Shown one piece after another: positions 1 through 8,765 of a stretch of DNA of 64,000 nucleotides. This stretch comes from Desulfatibacillum alkenivorans DSM 16219 (GTDB lineage Bacteria; Desulfobacterota; Desulfobacteria; Desulfobacterales; Desulfatibacillaceae): NCBI RefSeq assembly GCF_900142135.1, contig NZ_FQZU01000003.1:62001-126000 (forward strand). Reading direction: 5' to 3'. How positions within the stretch are numbered: the first letter of the stretch is position 1; every line of letters starts with the position of its first letter. Made by a program: the position numbers and the translations under genes. The notes beneath the pieces were generated by a model. That model was not told the origin of the DNA, made no database searches, and was given only the letters and a program-made list of their open reading frames with translations.

Positions 1-32
1 GCCGGGCGGCCTCCGGAAAGGAGGTCATTTTA

Positions 33-524
33 ATGGCAGAGAATTTCCAAATTACCGAAGAAATGCAAGCTCTTGTGGGTTGGGAATCCGCCCCCTGGGA
101 CTTTGAAGTGACCGCCACCAGCGTGCGGGCCTTCGCCAGGGGCGTGGGCTACACCGATCTGGTGTATTACGACGTGGAAGCCGCCAAAGCAGCCGGCTAC
201 CGCGATCTTCCCGCGCCTCCGTCCTACCTGGGCACGGCGATTTTCATCCCGGGCCGGAGCGACGAATACCTTCCTTTTCCGCCCGGCTACTCCCCGCCTT
301 TGGATCACGGCCTGTTGGGGCTCTTGGACGGCGGAACGGAAACCGAATATTTTGAAGACATATGCGCCGGAGACACCCTCACTTGCGTGAACAAACTGGC
401 AAGCCTGGCCACCAAGGAAAGCAAAGGCCTGGGAACCATGCTCATCATGGGCACGGAAGCCGCGTACACGAACCAGAACGGCAAGGTCGCAGCCATTCAG
501 CGCAGCCAGGTCATTCTATATTAG
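33..524 (+). CDS. MaoC-like dehydratase, N-terminal half type
   Basis: This 163-residue protein looks like the stand-alone N-terminal hot-dog domain of the FAS1-type/MaoC dehydratase family. It has the usual early segment before the hot-dog fold and a PPSYLGT/LDHGLLGLLDGG region like that of the substrate-binding half, but no complete hydratase-2 Asp/His motif. In split systems this half binds the acyl chain and pairs with a catalytic half. The next gene, 13 bases downstream, is that partner, so the two probably form a heteromeric enoyl-CoA hydratase. The ATG at 33 follows an AAAGGAGG ribosome site. The acyl-CoA substrate cannot be told, and the operon probably began upstream of the window. 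Confidence 0.8.
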   Translation: MAENFQITEEMQALVGWESAPWDFEVTATSVRAFARGVGYTDLVYYDVEAAKAAGYRDLPAPPSYLGTAIFIPGRSDEYLPFPPGYSPPLDHGLLGLLDGGTETEYFEDICAGDTLTCVNKLASLATKESKGLGTMLIMGTEAAYTNQNGKVAAIQRSQVILY

Positions 525-537
525 GAGGGAGGACAGC

Positions 538-954
538 ATGGCAATTACATGGGAAGCAATCAACGAAGGAGACCTGATCCCGGAACTGAAAAAATGCCCG
601 GGGGTCACCCAGCTTGTCAAATACGCCGCCGGCTCCGGGGATTTCAATCCCTTGCACCATGATTATAATTTTCCCCAGTCCAAAGCCATTGGCTCCATTA
701 TTGTGCACGGCCGCTTTAAATACGCCGTCATCGGCGAATGCGTCTCCAATTGGCTGGACCATGCAGGCCGCATCAAGAAAATGTCCTGCCAATACCGGGG
801 CATGGATTTTCCGGATCAGGAAATCACCTGCAAAGGAACCGTGGTCCGCAAGTTTGAGGAAAACGGGGAAAAACTGGTGGAGCTTTCCGTTTGGACGGAA
901 AATCCCGAAGGCAAAAACACCACCCCCGGCCTTGTGGTGGCGGCTTTTAAATAA
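538..954 (+). CDS. MaoC-like (R)-specific enoyl-CoA hydratase, catalytic half
   Basis: A 138-residue single hot-dog domain carrying the hydratase-2 motif: D35 in SGDFNPLHHD, H40, and a following glycine-rich stretch ending in HGRF. In the MaoC/hydratase-2 family the Asp and His activate water for addition across a trans-2-enoyl-CoA double bond, giving the (R)-3-hydroxyacyl-CoA. The gene begins after a strong GGAGGGAGG site, 13 bases past the preceding MaoC half-protein, so co-translation of a two-subunit enzyme is likely. It closes the operon; a possible terminator lies about 240 bases downstream. Confidence 0.85.
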   Translation: MAITWEAINEGDLIPELKKCPGVTQLVKYAAGSGDFNPLHHDYNFPQSKAIGSIIVHGRFKYAVIGECVSNWLDHAGRIKKMSCQYRGMDFPDQEITCKGTVVRKFEENGEKLVELSVWTENPEGKNTTPGLVVAAFK

Positions 955-1678
955 ACGATTTCGATGGCAGGCTATTTTGTTATAACGATTTCATTTGATG
1001 AGGTTTTGCCGCGGGGCCTGAGCCGGGCCAATAGTCTCAGTTAAGGGCGATTCTCCTTTCGGGAGCGGCGGGGGCCATTCTTTTTTGTCAGCCGCCTTTG
1101 ATTGTTTGATATTTCGTTCAAATAGGGGCCGCTTCGCTCCGAATTCCCAGTGTGCGCGTTTTCAATGCCATTGACGCGCCGTCTCACCATAAAAACGCGT
1201 CGCCGAATGCCCGGCGGCGCGTTTTGCTTTGTCTTAAAAAAGAACTTGGATAACCTACATAAAAAAGCGCTCAGCAAGCTCTATCAATTTGGGGGAGTTC
1301 ATCAAACTTTGAAAAACATCCTCCAAAATCCTATCATAGTAAAGGTGGGGCACAGAGGATATAAAAAAGTTTCACCCGTAAAGAGATGAAGAGCGGTTTG
1401 GATTCTTGCCATGAATTACCCATAGCAGTTGGCTTCCGGCATTTCGAAAAACTATTTACATTAATCAGGTATTGATATATGGCTGAATCAATGTTTCCTA
1501 TACACATAGCTATGTGTTGTTATTATCTATTTTCATGTATTATTATTGAGATGCTACAATCTTTAAAACTGATGGATAATGGATAAGATGGTTGATCTCC
1601 ATGGATACAGGGGCACCCATTACATGCATATAATCCATTCCGAAAATTATAAGCATAATTGATAAGGGGGACTATCTT
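955..1678. other. Intergenic region and start of AT-rich island
   Basis: This 724-base gap has no convincing gene. The first part has ordinary GC content. After the hairpin at 1192-1225 the composition becomes clearly AT-rich and stays so through the large gene that follows. A 79-codon open frame at 1150-1389 runs through the hairpin and has no ribosome site or recognisable protein. The promoter of the large gene presumably lies in 1400-1660, but no clean -35/-10 pair is evident. Confidence 0.6.
1192..1225. terminator. Candidate bidirectional terminator
   Basis: Fourteen-base arms (1192-1205 and 1212-1225) begin with AAAACGCG and end with CGCGTTTT. They pair with a single G-U wobble around a six-base loop, giving an A-run on one side and a T-run on the other. 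This could end transcription of the MaoC pair and shield the island, although it sits 240 bases past the stop codon. Confidence 0.55.
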
Positions 1679-4600
1679 ATGCATACGCTTAGCGCCTTTC
1701 CTGACGAGATAAAGGATATCGTTGATCTTTTCGAAAAAGACCATGGAATACAATCATTGTGTGTTCGAGAACATCTTACATCTGGAAAATCAGGCGCTTA
1801 TGTTGGCATAGTAGATTGTGAAGGAGATATTGATGGCCTTTTTGTTCTAAAGGTTGGTGATATTTCAGAGCAATATGATGACGAGATTGCCTTACACGAA
1901 AAAGCGGTATCTGTTGGGGCTTTTAATAAAAAAATTCCAGAAATTGTGGGGAGTATTAGAAACGAAAATCAGTACCTGCTTTTGCTAAAAATTGCTGGCA
2001 GTTCAAGAATACAGTGGCGACCATTAGTTCAATCCCAAAAGTTATTTGCTTCTGCATATCAACGATTAAGCACAACTCTATGGAACGAGTCTTTCTTTGA
2101 ACTTGGGGAGCAAAGTAGCCTTGCCGCTCTTATTAATTTGGCACTTCCATATCAACTCTCTGAAAAAAACGGAGGAAGGATAACATATAATATAAAAGAT
2201 TATTTTGGAGACCCAATTTTAGATTCACCGATATTTTTTCACATGAACAAGGTCCTGCCGAATCCATATGTTTACGCACTCGACAATTCCTTATCTTCTA
2301 TAGCCATTAGACCGCTTAAAGGACCAGTACATGGTGATTGTCATGCAAATAATATTTTTTTCAAGGGTAATCTTGATGCAAAGGTTCAAGATCTGGTTTT
2401 AATTGATTTAGCATCATACAGTTCTTCAGGACTTTTCTTTTTTGATCATGCCTATTTCGAATTGTCCACGCTTTTGAATATGTTTACTGGACTGGGTGAA
2501 GCAAGGTGGTTTGACTTGGTCAAGGGCCTTGTTGACATGGTCCCGCAGAACATTCGCACATTGGAACAGAATGAAAGAGCTTGGGTCGAAGACATTGGAA
2601 AGGGCAGAGATACAATTTTTGAACTAATAAAAAAATCATTTTGTGAAAGGCAGGATGACTTAATTGTTCAGTTTCTGATGTCACATGTTGCAGCCGGCTT
2701 ATCTTTTATTAATAAAAAACGATGTAATGATGAGTCCTCAGTTGGTCTGAAGCCTGAACAATATAATAAGTCGTTTATTTGGGCATCTGTTTTTTTGGAG
2801 CGTGTTTTAGGTGATGAATTTATAGCAAAATCCATCGAGTTATCAAAGTCAACTCATGTTCCACCTCTTGGAGCAATAAGAAGTACTGAATCCCTGGTAT
2901 CAAATACCATTTGGGATGATGTGCAGGGATTCGATGACTCAGGGTTTAATATCCTTGTATTGGCCCCGGCATATAGAAATGAAGACCCTGATACTCTGAA
3001 AGAGCTGTTTTCAATTGATTGGAGTTTAATAGTAGACTTTTCGTCCGATATTGTTCCAACAGCATTTGAGTCCCTCTTGCGGCGTGCAGCTAGACAGGCA
3101 TGGAAAAGTTTTTTTCCAAAGGATTTTAGGATATTATCTAGAGGTTGTCTTTGGTTCTTTGCGAATGGTCGATCCGATTTAGAAGAAGAAGAACCTGCGA
3201 GCGATATAACTAAATGGCGGAGAAAGTATTTAAGAATAGTTGATTCACTATTTTCAACTATTGCTGAACAAATATCGCCTGTTAATGTAAGATGTTTTAT
3301 TGCTGGGGATGAAACTTATTCTGCGCATTTTCGATATGTCTCTGAAAGTATAGATACAAATTTCCACTATAGTCTGAAGCCTATCCTAATATCAGGTGTT
3401 GACGAGAGCAATTTTGCAGATACCGTAAATTGCCAAAGATTTGACTTTGAGGATCTCATTCTTCATGTAAAAGCGTTAGGTGACGAAAGGAAGGATATCT
3501 CAGAAGACAATCCTTTGCTTCCATGCCGACATGGAGAAGAACGGCGGCTTAAATCCGTGCCACAGGAGATGCTTACAAGAATAAGAAAGGATCTCACTCC
3601 CGTTTTTCGGCAGATGAGCAAAGATTTTCCTTCCAATAGGACATTCGGATTGGATTTTAGGCGTGGTATGCCTATTGAATGGGCCGAGTTGGCCCAAAAT
3701 CAAGATATTGAAAGAGAGGTAACAGGAAAATTTCAAAAAAGGGTAGTCTCTGCTTTGAAAGAATCAACCAACGCAACAATTAATTTACTCCATGAGCCAA
3801 GTGCAGGTGGTACAACATTAAGTCGTCGAATTGCCTGGAACCTCATGGAAGAACATCCAGTGGTCTTGGTTAATCAATTTACAGAAGATACTGCATCTCT
3901 TTTAGGGGAAGTTTTTCAATTTTCTTCTTTACCCGTTTTAGTGGTAATGGAGGCGTCAATTGTTAGAGAAGGTGACAGGGAGTCTCTGTTAAATCAATTA
4001 AGGGAAGATAATACCAGGACGGTTTTTTTATGGATTTCAAGGGTCTATGGGGATCAAAAGCAGAATAAGGATGTTTTAAAGTGCCGTTTAGAAAAAATTG
4101 AGGCCAAGGATTTCTTGGGCGCTTATGTAGAACAAGTGGAAGATGTTACAAGGATTAAGAGGCTTAATTCATTGGTATACGATACAAAAATGGCTGATCA
4201 GTGTACTCCATTCTTCTTTGGATTGACTGCATTTGAAGAGGACTACGTTGGATTGCAAACATTAATTTCTGATGTATTGAAAGAATCCTCGGATGAGGAA
4301 AAATCATTACTAAGTGATCTGTCCCTGGTCAGTGCATACTCTGGAGAAGGATACCCGGTTCAAGAGTTTATGGAATTATGTTCCATTAAAAACAGAGGGG
4401 TGTTACCTTTTGAAGAGACATCTCCGTTTGCTGTTATAAACTCGAGTGGAATTAGAATTTCTCATAGGCTGATTGCAGTAGGCACCTTACAAGCGTTGGC
4501 TCGAAATACTCAAGAATGGAAGGCTGATTTAACGAAATGGGCGCTGCAACTTCTGAAAAATGTTTCTTTCTTGAGAAATCCATCATCAAATAGAATTCGC

Positions 4601-6049
4601 AAGATGATAGAAACACTATTTGTCACAAGAGACACAGATATTGCATTAGAAGCTGATGCAAGTTTTCAGGAAGGTGGGATTGTTCGTTCCAGGTTTTCTC
4701 CATTGATTTTCGAGATCGGTCGAGCAGAGTTAGCAAGAACTTTACTTTCTAAGGTTACTAATCAGTGGCCTAAAGAACCTCATTATGCGATTCATTACGC
4801 TAGACATTTATTATATGAAAATCCAATGGAGATTGAAAAGGCTATAAATGTAGCAAGATCTGCTGAAGGTATGGAAATAAGCCGTGACGACCATGCCATC
4901 GTGCATATGGTGGGTATGTGTTACAGGGCAAAAGCATTGGCAACCTTACAAGGTGCAAAAGAAAGGAATCTCCACCTTGATGATGTAGAAAAGAGTGTTA
5001 AAGAAGACTTTGATATTGCGATCGACAAGTTCCATACTGCAATCTCAATAAACGAACAGAGCGAGTACGGGCATGTCGCTGCAATCCAAATGATTAGAAA
5101 ACTGCTTGAGTATTGTATGGAACTTGCGGGCTCAAAATCTTTAGCAGATTTTATGAAAATAGGTAAATATCGTTGGATTTCCAATGCTATTAGTATAGCT
5201 GAAGAGAGCATTTATTCATTAAGAAATAAGCCAAGAAAGGCTTCAGAAAGATCCACTCGAACTATTAGTGAATGGGATTTAGTATATGGGAACATTGATG
5301 CAGCACTCGCACAATTGCGAGTGCTAGCAAATCAAAGTGGGGATCACAACATAAGCAGAACTCTGTGTTCTGCTATTGTAAAGAAACATAATAGAAAGTG
5401 GAGTGGCATTCCACAGAGCGACCTGAGAACAATGATCATACATTATGATAGGATAATCCAGACGCCCTCAGTGAGAGATTATGATATAAAGTGTTGGCTA
5501 AATGCCTATAGATATACAAAATCGTATGATATCGAAAAAATAATCCACCGTTTGTTGGATTGGCACGATTTGTCTCCAAAATCTGTCGATCCCGCATATT
5601 ACCTATTTATATATAATGTGTTGAGATGGTTAAACTCCGAACCGAGAAACAAGGGGTATGCGGATGAAGCTATCAGGTGGTTGACAATTTGTAGTGAAAA
5701 TAGACCAATTGGCCAGCGTCATTGGGGTTTTGAATGGCTAATGAAAAGCAATAGTTTTTTTTCTTGCACCAACTATAGGGAATTGCCCCTTGATCCTGTG
5801 CAAGTGCTACAAGCAAAAGATGAGAAAACGGAGTCGAAACTTTCAAATTTTGCGAGAGTTACTGGGACAATAAGTAGGTATCACGGGCCCCAATTAGCAT
5901 CAATAGATTTAGGTCATAGGCTTTTTGTCAATTTTAAACCGATGGGGATAATAAAAAAAGACCACATGGGGCACAGAGCTTCTCTCATGGTTTCTTTTAC
6001 GTATGATGGTCTAAATGGATGGGATCCAAAGTTGGTAATTATATCTTAA
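1679..6049 (+). CDS. SAMD9-like STAND NTPase with N-terminal APH/kinase-like domain
   Basis: A 1456-residue protein with several regions. Residues 1-375 resemble aminoglycoside-phosphotransferase/choline-kinase folds, with HGDCHANN at 218-225 and IDLA with D243. Residues about 400-640 form an alpha/beta region (SIDWSLIVDFSSD) that may be SIR2-like. FRRGMPIEW at 660-668 leads into a P-loop NTPase whose loop EPSAGGTTL (706-714) has GGTT instead of GKT, as in SAMD9-family STAND NTPases. Helical TPR-like repeats cover about 1000-1380 (VHMVGM at 1075), and residues 1390-1456 look like an OB fold. SAMD9 proteins have the order SIR2, NTPase, TPR, OB, so this is a bacterial relative with a kinase-like fold in front. 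Defence by NTP-dependent oligomerisation is inferred. The ATG follows AAGGGGG. AT-rich composition suggests transfer. Confidence 0.75.
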   Translation: MHTLSAFPDEIKDIVDLFEKDHGIQSLCVREHLTSGKSGAYVGIVDCEGDIDGLFVLKVGDISEQYDDEIALHEKAVSVGAFNKKIPEIVGSIRNENQYLLLLKIAGSSRIQWRPLVQSQKLFASAYQRLSTTLWNESFFELGEQSSLAALINLALPYQLSEKNGGRITYNIKDYFGDPILDSPIFFHMNKVLPNPYVYALDNSLSSIAIRPLKGPVHGDCHANNIFFKGNLDAKVQDLVLIDLASYSSSGLFFFDHAYFELSTLLNMFTGLGEARWFDLVKGLVDMVPQNIRTLEQNERAWVEDIGKGRDTIFELIKKSFCERQDDLIVQFLMSHVAAGLSFINKKRCNDESSVGLKPEQYNKSFIWASVFLERVLGDEFIAKSIELSKSTHVPPLGAIRSTESLVSNTIWDDVQGFDDSGFNILVLAPAYRNEDPDTLKELFSIDWSLIVDFSSDIVPTAFESLLRRAARQAWKSFFPKDFRILSRGCLWFFANGRSDLEEEEPASDITKWRRKYLRIVDSLFSTIAEQISPVNVRCFIAGDETYSAHFRYVSESIDTNFHYSLKPILISGVDESNFADTVNCQRFDFEDLILHVKALGDERKDISEDNPLLPCRHGEERRLKSVPQEMLTRIRKDLTPVFRQMSKDFPSNRTFGLDFRRGMPIEWAELAQNQDIEREVTGKFQKRVVSALKESTNATINLLHEPSAGGTTLSRRIAWNLMEEHPVVLVNQFTEDTASLLGEVFQFSSLPVLVVMEASIVREGDRESLLNQLREDNTRTVFLWISRVYGDQKQNKDVLKCRLEKIEAKDFLGAYVEQVEDVTRIKRLNSLVYDTKMADQCTPFFFGLTAFEEDYVGLQTLISDVLKESSDEEKSLLSDLSLVSAYSGEGYPVQEFMELCSIKNRGVLPFEETSPFAVINSSGIRISHRLIAVGTLQALARNTQEWKADLTKWALQLLKNVSFLRNPSSNRIRKMIETLFVTRDTDIALEADASFQEGGIVRSRFSPLIFEIGRAELARTLLSKVTNQWPKEPHYAIHYARHLLYENPMEIEKAINVARSAEGMEISRDDHAIVHMVGMCYRAKALATLQGAKERNLHLDDVEKSVKEDFDIAIDKFHTAISINEQSEYGHVAAIQMIRKLLEYCMELAGSKSLADFMKIGKYRWISNAISIAEESIYSLRNKPRKASERSTRTISEWDLVYGNIDAALAQLRVLANQSGDHNISRTLCSAIVKKHNRKWSGIPQSDLRTMIIHYDRIIQTPSVRDYDIKCWLNAYRYTKSYDIEKIIHRLLDWHDLSPKSVDPAYYLFIYNVLRWLNSEPRNKGYADEAIRWLTICSENRPIGQRHWGFEWLMKSNSFFSCTNYRELPLDPVQVLQAKDEKTESKLSNFARVTGTISRYHGPQLASIDLGHRLFVNFKPMGIIKKDHMGHRASLMVSFTYDGLNGWDPKLVIIS

Positions 6050-7269
6050 TGATTTTTTTGTCTTATCTTAATTTTTCTTTGCGTCTCCTGGGCGATTTTC
6101 AGTTCTTCGTTGGTGGGCGCCACAAGAATTTTAACCTTTGAGTCGTCCGTGCTGATTCGTCTGAGATCCCTGCTGGAGGAACAGTTTCTTTCGTTGTCCA
6201 TGGAAATGCCGAAGGCCTCCATGCCCTGGCAGGCCAGGCTGCGGACTTCCGCGCAGTTTTCGCCGACGCCCGCCGTGAATACAATGGCGTCCAGGCTGCC
6301 CATGACGGCCATGTAGGCCCCGATGTATTTTTTTATGCGATAGGCGTACATTTCCAGGGCGAGGCTGGCGTGGAAGTCTCCGGTTCTCTTTTTCTTTAAA
6401 AGCTCCCGCATGTCGTTGGTCCCGCACAAGCCTTTGAGGCCGCTTTCCTTGTTCAGGAGGATGTCCAACTCCCTTAGGTTCATGCCCAGGCGTTTGCCGA
6501 GATAAAACATGACGGCGGGGTCGATGTCTCCGCACCTTGTGCCCATGACCAGGCCTGCAAGCGGGGTCATGCCCATGGTGGTGTCCACGCATTTTCCGGC
6601 CTGGACGGCGGCCATGCTGCCACCGTTGCCCAGGTGGATGGTGATGAGGTTGATCTCCTCGGGCTTTTTGCCAAGGCAGCGCGCCGCCTGTTCCGCAACG
6701 TAGGCGTGGGAGGTTCCGTGAAAGCCGTATTTCCGCACCTTGTGCTTTTTATACATGTCCCAGGGCAGGGCGTACATAAAGGCGTACGGCGGGATTGTGC
6801 GGTGAAAGGCGGTGTCGAAAACCGCTACGTGCAGGGCGTTTGTAAATACGGCCCTGGCTACCTCAATGCCCAGGATGCATCCGGGGTTGTGCAGGGGCGC
6901 CAGGGGAACCGTCTCCCTCAATGCTTCGATCACCTTGTCATCGATTACCATGGTCTCAGTCAGTTTATCGCCTCCATGGACGATTCTATGGCCTACAGCC
7001 TGGATTTCGCTTTTGTCTTTAACCACTCCGTATTCAGGGTGGCGCAACAGCTCCACCACTCTTTTCAGGCCGTGCTCGTGGTCAGGAATCAGCCCCTGCT
7101 CTTCAAGTTTGAGAACGTCGCCGTTCTCCAGAATTTTTTCGTGGGTTACAGCGCTGGCTCCCTCACCGATTTTTTCCACAATGCCGCCGGCCAGCCTTTG
7201 CTCGGCGTCCATGGCGAAAAATTCGTATTTGATGGAGGAGCTGCCCGTATTGATGACTAAGACTTTCAT
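6046..7269 (-). CDS. ackA: Acetate kinase
   Basis: This is a full-length 407-residue acetate kinase (ASKHA fold), converting acetyl phosphate and ADP to acetate and ATP. Family signatures are clear: the N-terminal phosphate loop VINTGSSSIKY, HNPGCILGI, the phosphate-2 region GFHGTSHAYV, HLGNGGS with DTTMGMTPL, and the C-terminal FTAGVGEN nucleotide-binding segment. No phosphotransacetylase gene is adjacent, so it is not in the usual pta-ackA operon here. Its stop codon overlaps that of the convergent defence gene by four bases, leaving no room for a terminator between them. Confidence 0.96.
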   Translation of the reverse strand: MKVLVINTGSSSIKYEFFAMDAEQRLAGGIVEKIGEGASAVTHEKILENGDVLKLEEQGLIPDHEHGLKRVVELLRHPEYGVVKDKSEIQAVGHRIVHGGDKLTETMVIDDKVIEALRETVPLAPLHNPGCILGIEVARAVFTNALHVAVFDTAFHRTIPPYAFMYALPWDMYKKHKVRKYGFHGTSHAYVAEQAARCLGKKPEEINLITIHLGNGGSMAAVQAGKCVDTTMGMTPLAGLVMGTRCGDIDPAVMFYLGKRLGMNLRELDILLNKESGLKGLCGTNDMRELLKKKRTGDFHASLALEMYAYRIKKYIGAYMAVMGSLDAIVFTAGVGENCAEVRSLACQGMEAFGISMDNERNCSSSRDLRRISTDDSKVKILVAPTNEELKIAQETQRKIKIRQKNH

Positions 7270-7498
7270 GGTTGAATTACCTGTCCGGCTTTATTATTGG
7301 AATAGCGCCTCTTTACGGGGCCATGGCGCCCGAAGGGCGGTGTAAATGACCCGTGGTCTTGCAAAAATTACTTCAGAATGACCGGCGAGTCAACCGGATG
7401 TTAGGCCGCTGGAAAAGATTGCAGGTTGACCCGCCCTTAAAGAAAGATTTACAAAGATCGGGACCATAAAGCCTTTGACCTAAATTGGGAGACGAAAC

Positions 7499-8719
7499 AT
7501 GACGATCAGGAAAAGGCCCCTTGTTTTTCTTGCCGCGGCGACCATCGCGTTGTTGATCGCCTGCCCTTCCCCCGCCGGAACGGATTCCGCCTTTGAACCC
7601 CTTTTCCCCATTGAACTGAAGCACGATTTTCCCCAGGCCCAAAAAACCTTTCAGGAGGCGAAAAAATTAATCCTGGATAACTATTACACGGCCGGCATCA
7701 GCGAGGACGCCTTGTACTGGGCCGCCGTCCAGGGCATGCTGCGATACATCTCTCCGCCCAAGAATCCGGATCTGGCCAAAATCTGGACCGCCGAGCAATA
7801 CGAGCATATATTGGAATCCCTCACCGGAGTGCAGGTGTCCCTGGGTTTTCAGAGCACCTTCAATCCCAGGGAGGGCAGCCTGGATGTGGAGGAGGTGAGC
7901 CCCGGATCTCCGGCGGCGGACATCCTCCAGCCTTTGGACCGGATCCTTCGCATCAACAAGACGCCGTTGAAGGGCAAGAGCGTTGCCGAGGTTAAGGCCC
8001 TGCTGGCGGGCGATGAGGGGGACCAGGTGGAGCTGACGGTGAATCGGGACATCAAGATTTTCAACGTCACCCTGACCCACGAAAAGGTGGAGGCGGAGAA
8101 CGTCAAGGCCACGCCTTTGGATAACTCCGTGGCTCTTTTGGAGATCAAGCGTTTTTCCGCAGGATTGTCCGACAAGCTGGCCCAGGAGTTGGGCGCCCTT
8201 GAGGAGCAGGGCATCACCCGCTTGATTATCGACATGCGGGACAACCCGGGCGGCGTATTTATGCAGGCCCTGGCGTGCGCGGAACTGTTCCTGCCCGAGA
8301 AATCCGTGGTTTTGCGGACGTTAAAACGGGACACGCAAAAAGCCAATTACATCTCGAACAATAAAAATCCCTTTAATTTTGAATGCATTATCCTGGTCAA
8401 CCATCGTACGGCTTCCTCCGCGGAGATCCTGGCCGCCTCGTTGCGGGACAATGGCAGGGCGGTCATTGTGGGAACCAGAACCTACGGAAAAGGCGTGTTT
8501 GAAAAAACCTTCACCCTGGAAAACGGATGCCGGTTGAAGTTCATAACCGGGGCCATGTATTCGCCCGGCATGCAATCCTGGCAGGGCCGGGGCCTGGCGC
8601 CGGACTTTTTGGTGGAGCAGGACGAAAAGACCCTGGCGGCGCTGCGCAAGCTCCCGCCCGTCCAGAGGATGAAAAAGGACGTGGCTTTGATTACGGCCCA
8701 CAAGCTGCTTTTAAGGTGA
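7499..8719 (+). CDS. S41-family carboxyl-terminal processing protease (CtpA-like)
   Basis: A 406-residue secreted serine protease. An N-terminal signal peptide (KRPLVFLAAATIALLIACPSP) is followed by a helical region, a PDZ domain (about 105-195; VEEVSPGSPAADILQPLDRI) and the TSPc core. The Ser-Lys dyad is visible: S306 in TASSAEI and K331 in TYGKG, exactly 25 residues apart as in E. coli Prc. IDMRDNPGG is the typical strand before the active site. Such enzymes trim C-termini of periplasmic or envelope proteins. The ATG follows GGGAG. The gene is monocistronic, divergent from ackA, with a hairpin just after the stop. Confidence 0.92.
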   Translation: MTIRKRPLVFLAAATIALLIACPSPAGTDSAFEPLFPIELKHDFPQAQKTFQEAKKLILDNYYTAGISEDALYWAAVQGMLRYISPPKNPDLAKIWTAEQYEHILESLTGVQVSLGFQSTFNPREGSLDVEEVSPGSPAADILQPLDRILRINKTPLKGKSVAEVKALLAGDEGDQVELTVNRDIKIFNVTLTHEKVEAENVKATPLDNSVALLEIKRFSAGLSDKLAQELGALEEQGITRLIIDMRDNPGGVFMQALACAELFLPEKSVVLRTLKRDTQKANYISNNKNPFNFECIILVNHRTASSAEILAASLRDNGRAVIVGTRTYGKGVFEKTFTLENGCRLKFITGAMYSPGMQSWQGRGLAPDFLVEQDEKTLAALRKLPPVQRMKKDVALITAHKLLLR

Positions 8720-8727
8720 TGATGGAA

Positions 8728-8745
8728 GGGGGCCTGGCGGCCCCC
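8728..8745 (+). terminator. Hairpin after the S41 protease gene
   Basis: GGGGGCC and GGCCCCC pair around TGGC, beginning nine bases past the stop codon and followed by CTCTTTG. The stem is strong but the U-tract weak. The convergent acyl-CoA dehydrogenase ends only 21 bases further on, so the hairpin may serve both directions. Confidence 0.55.
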
Positions 8746-8765
8746 CTCTTTGCACCTGGTTGAAA

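Noticed and set aside
1150-1389. 79-codon frame before the defence gene
   Set aside because: It includes the terminator-like hairpin and has no ribosome site or recognisable fold.
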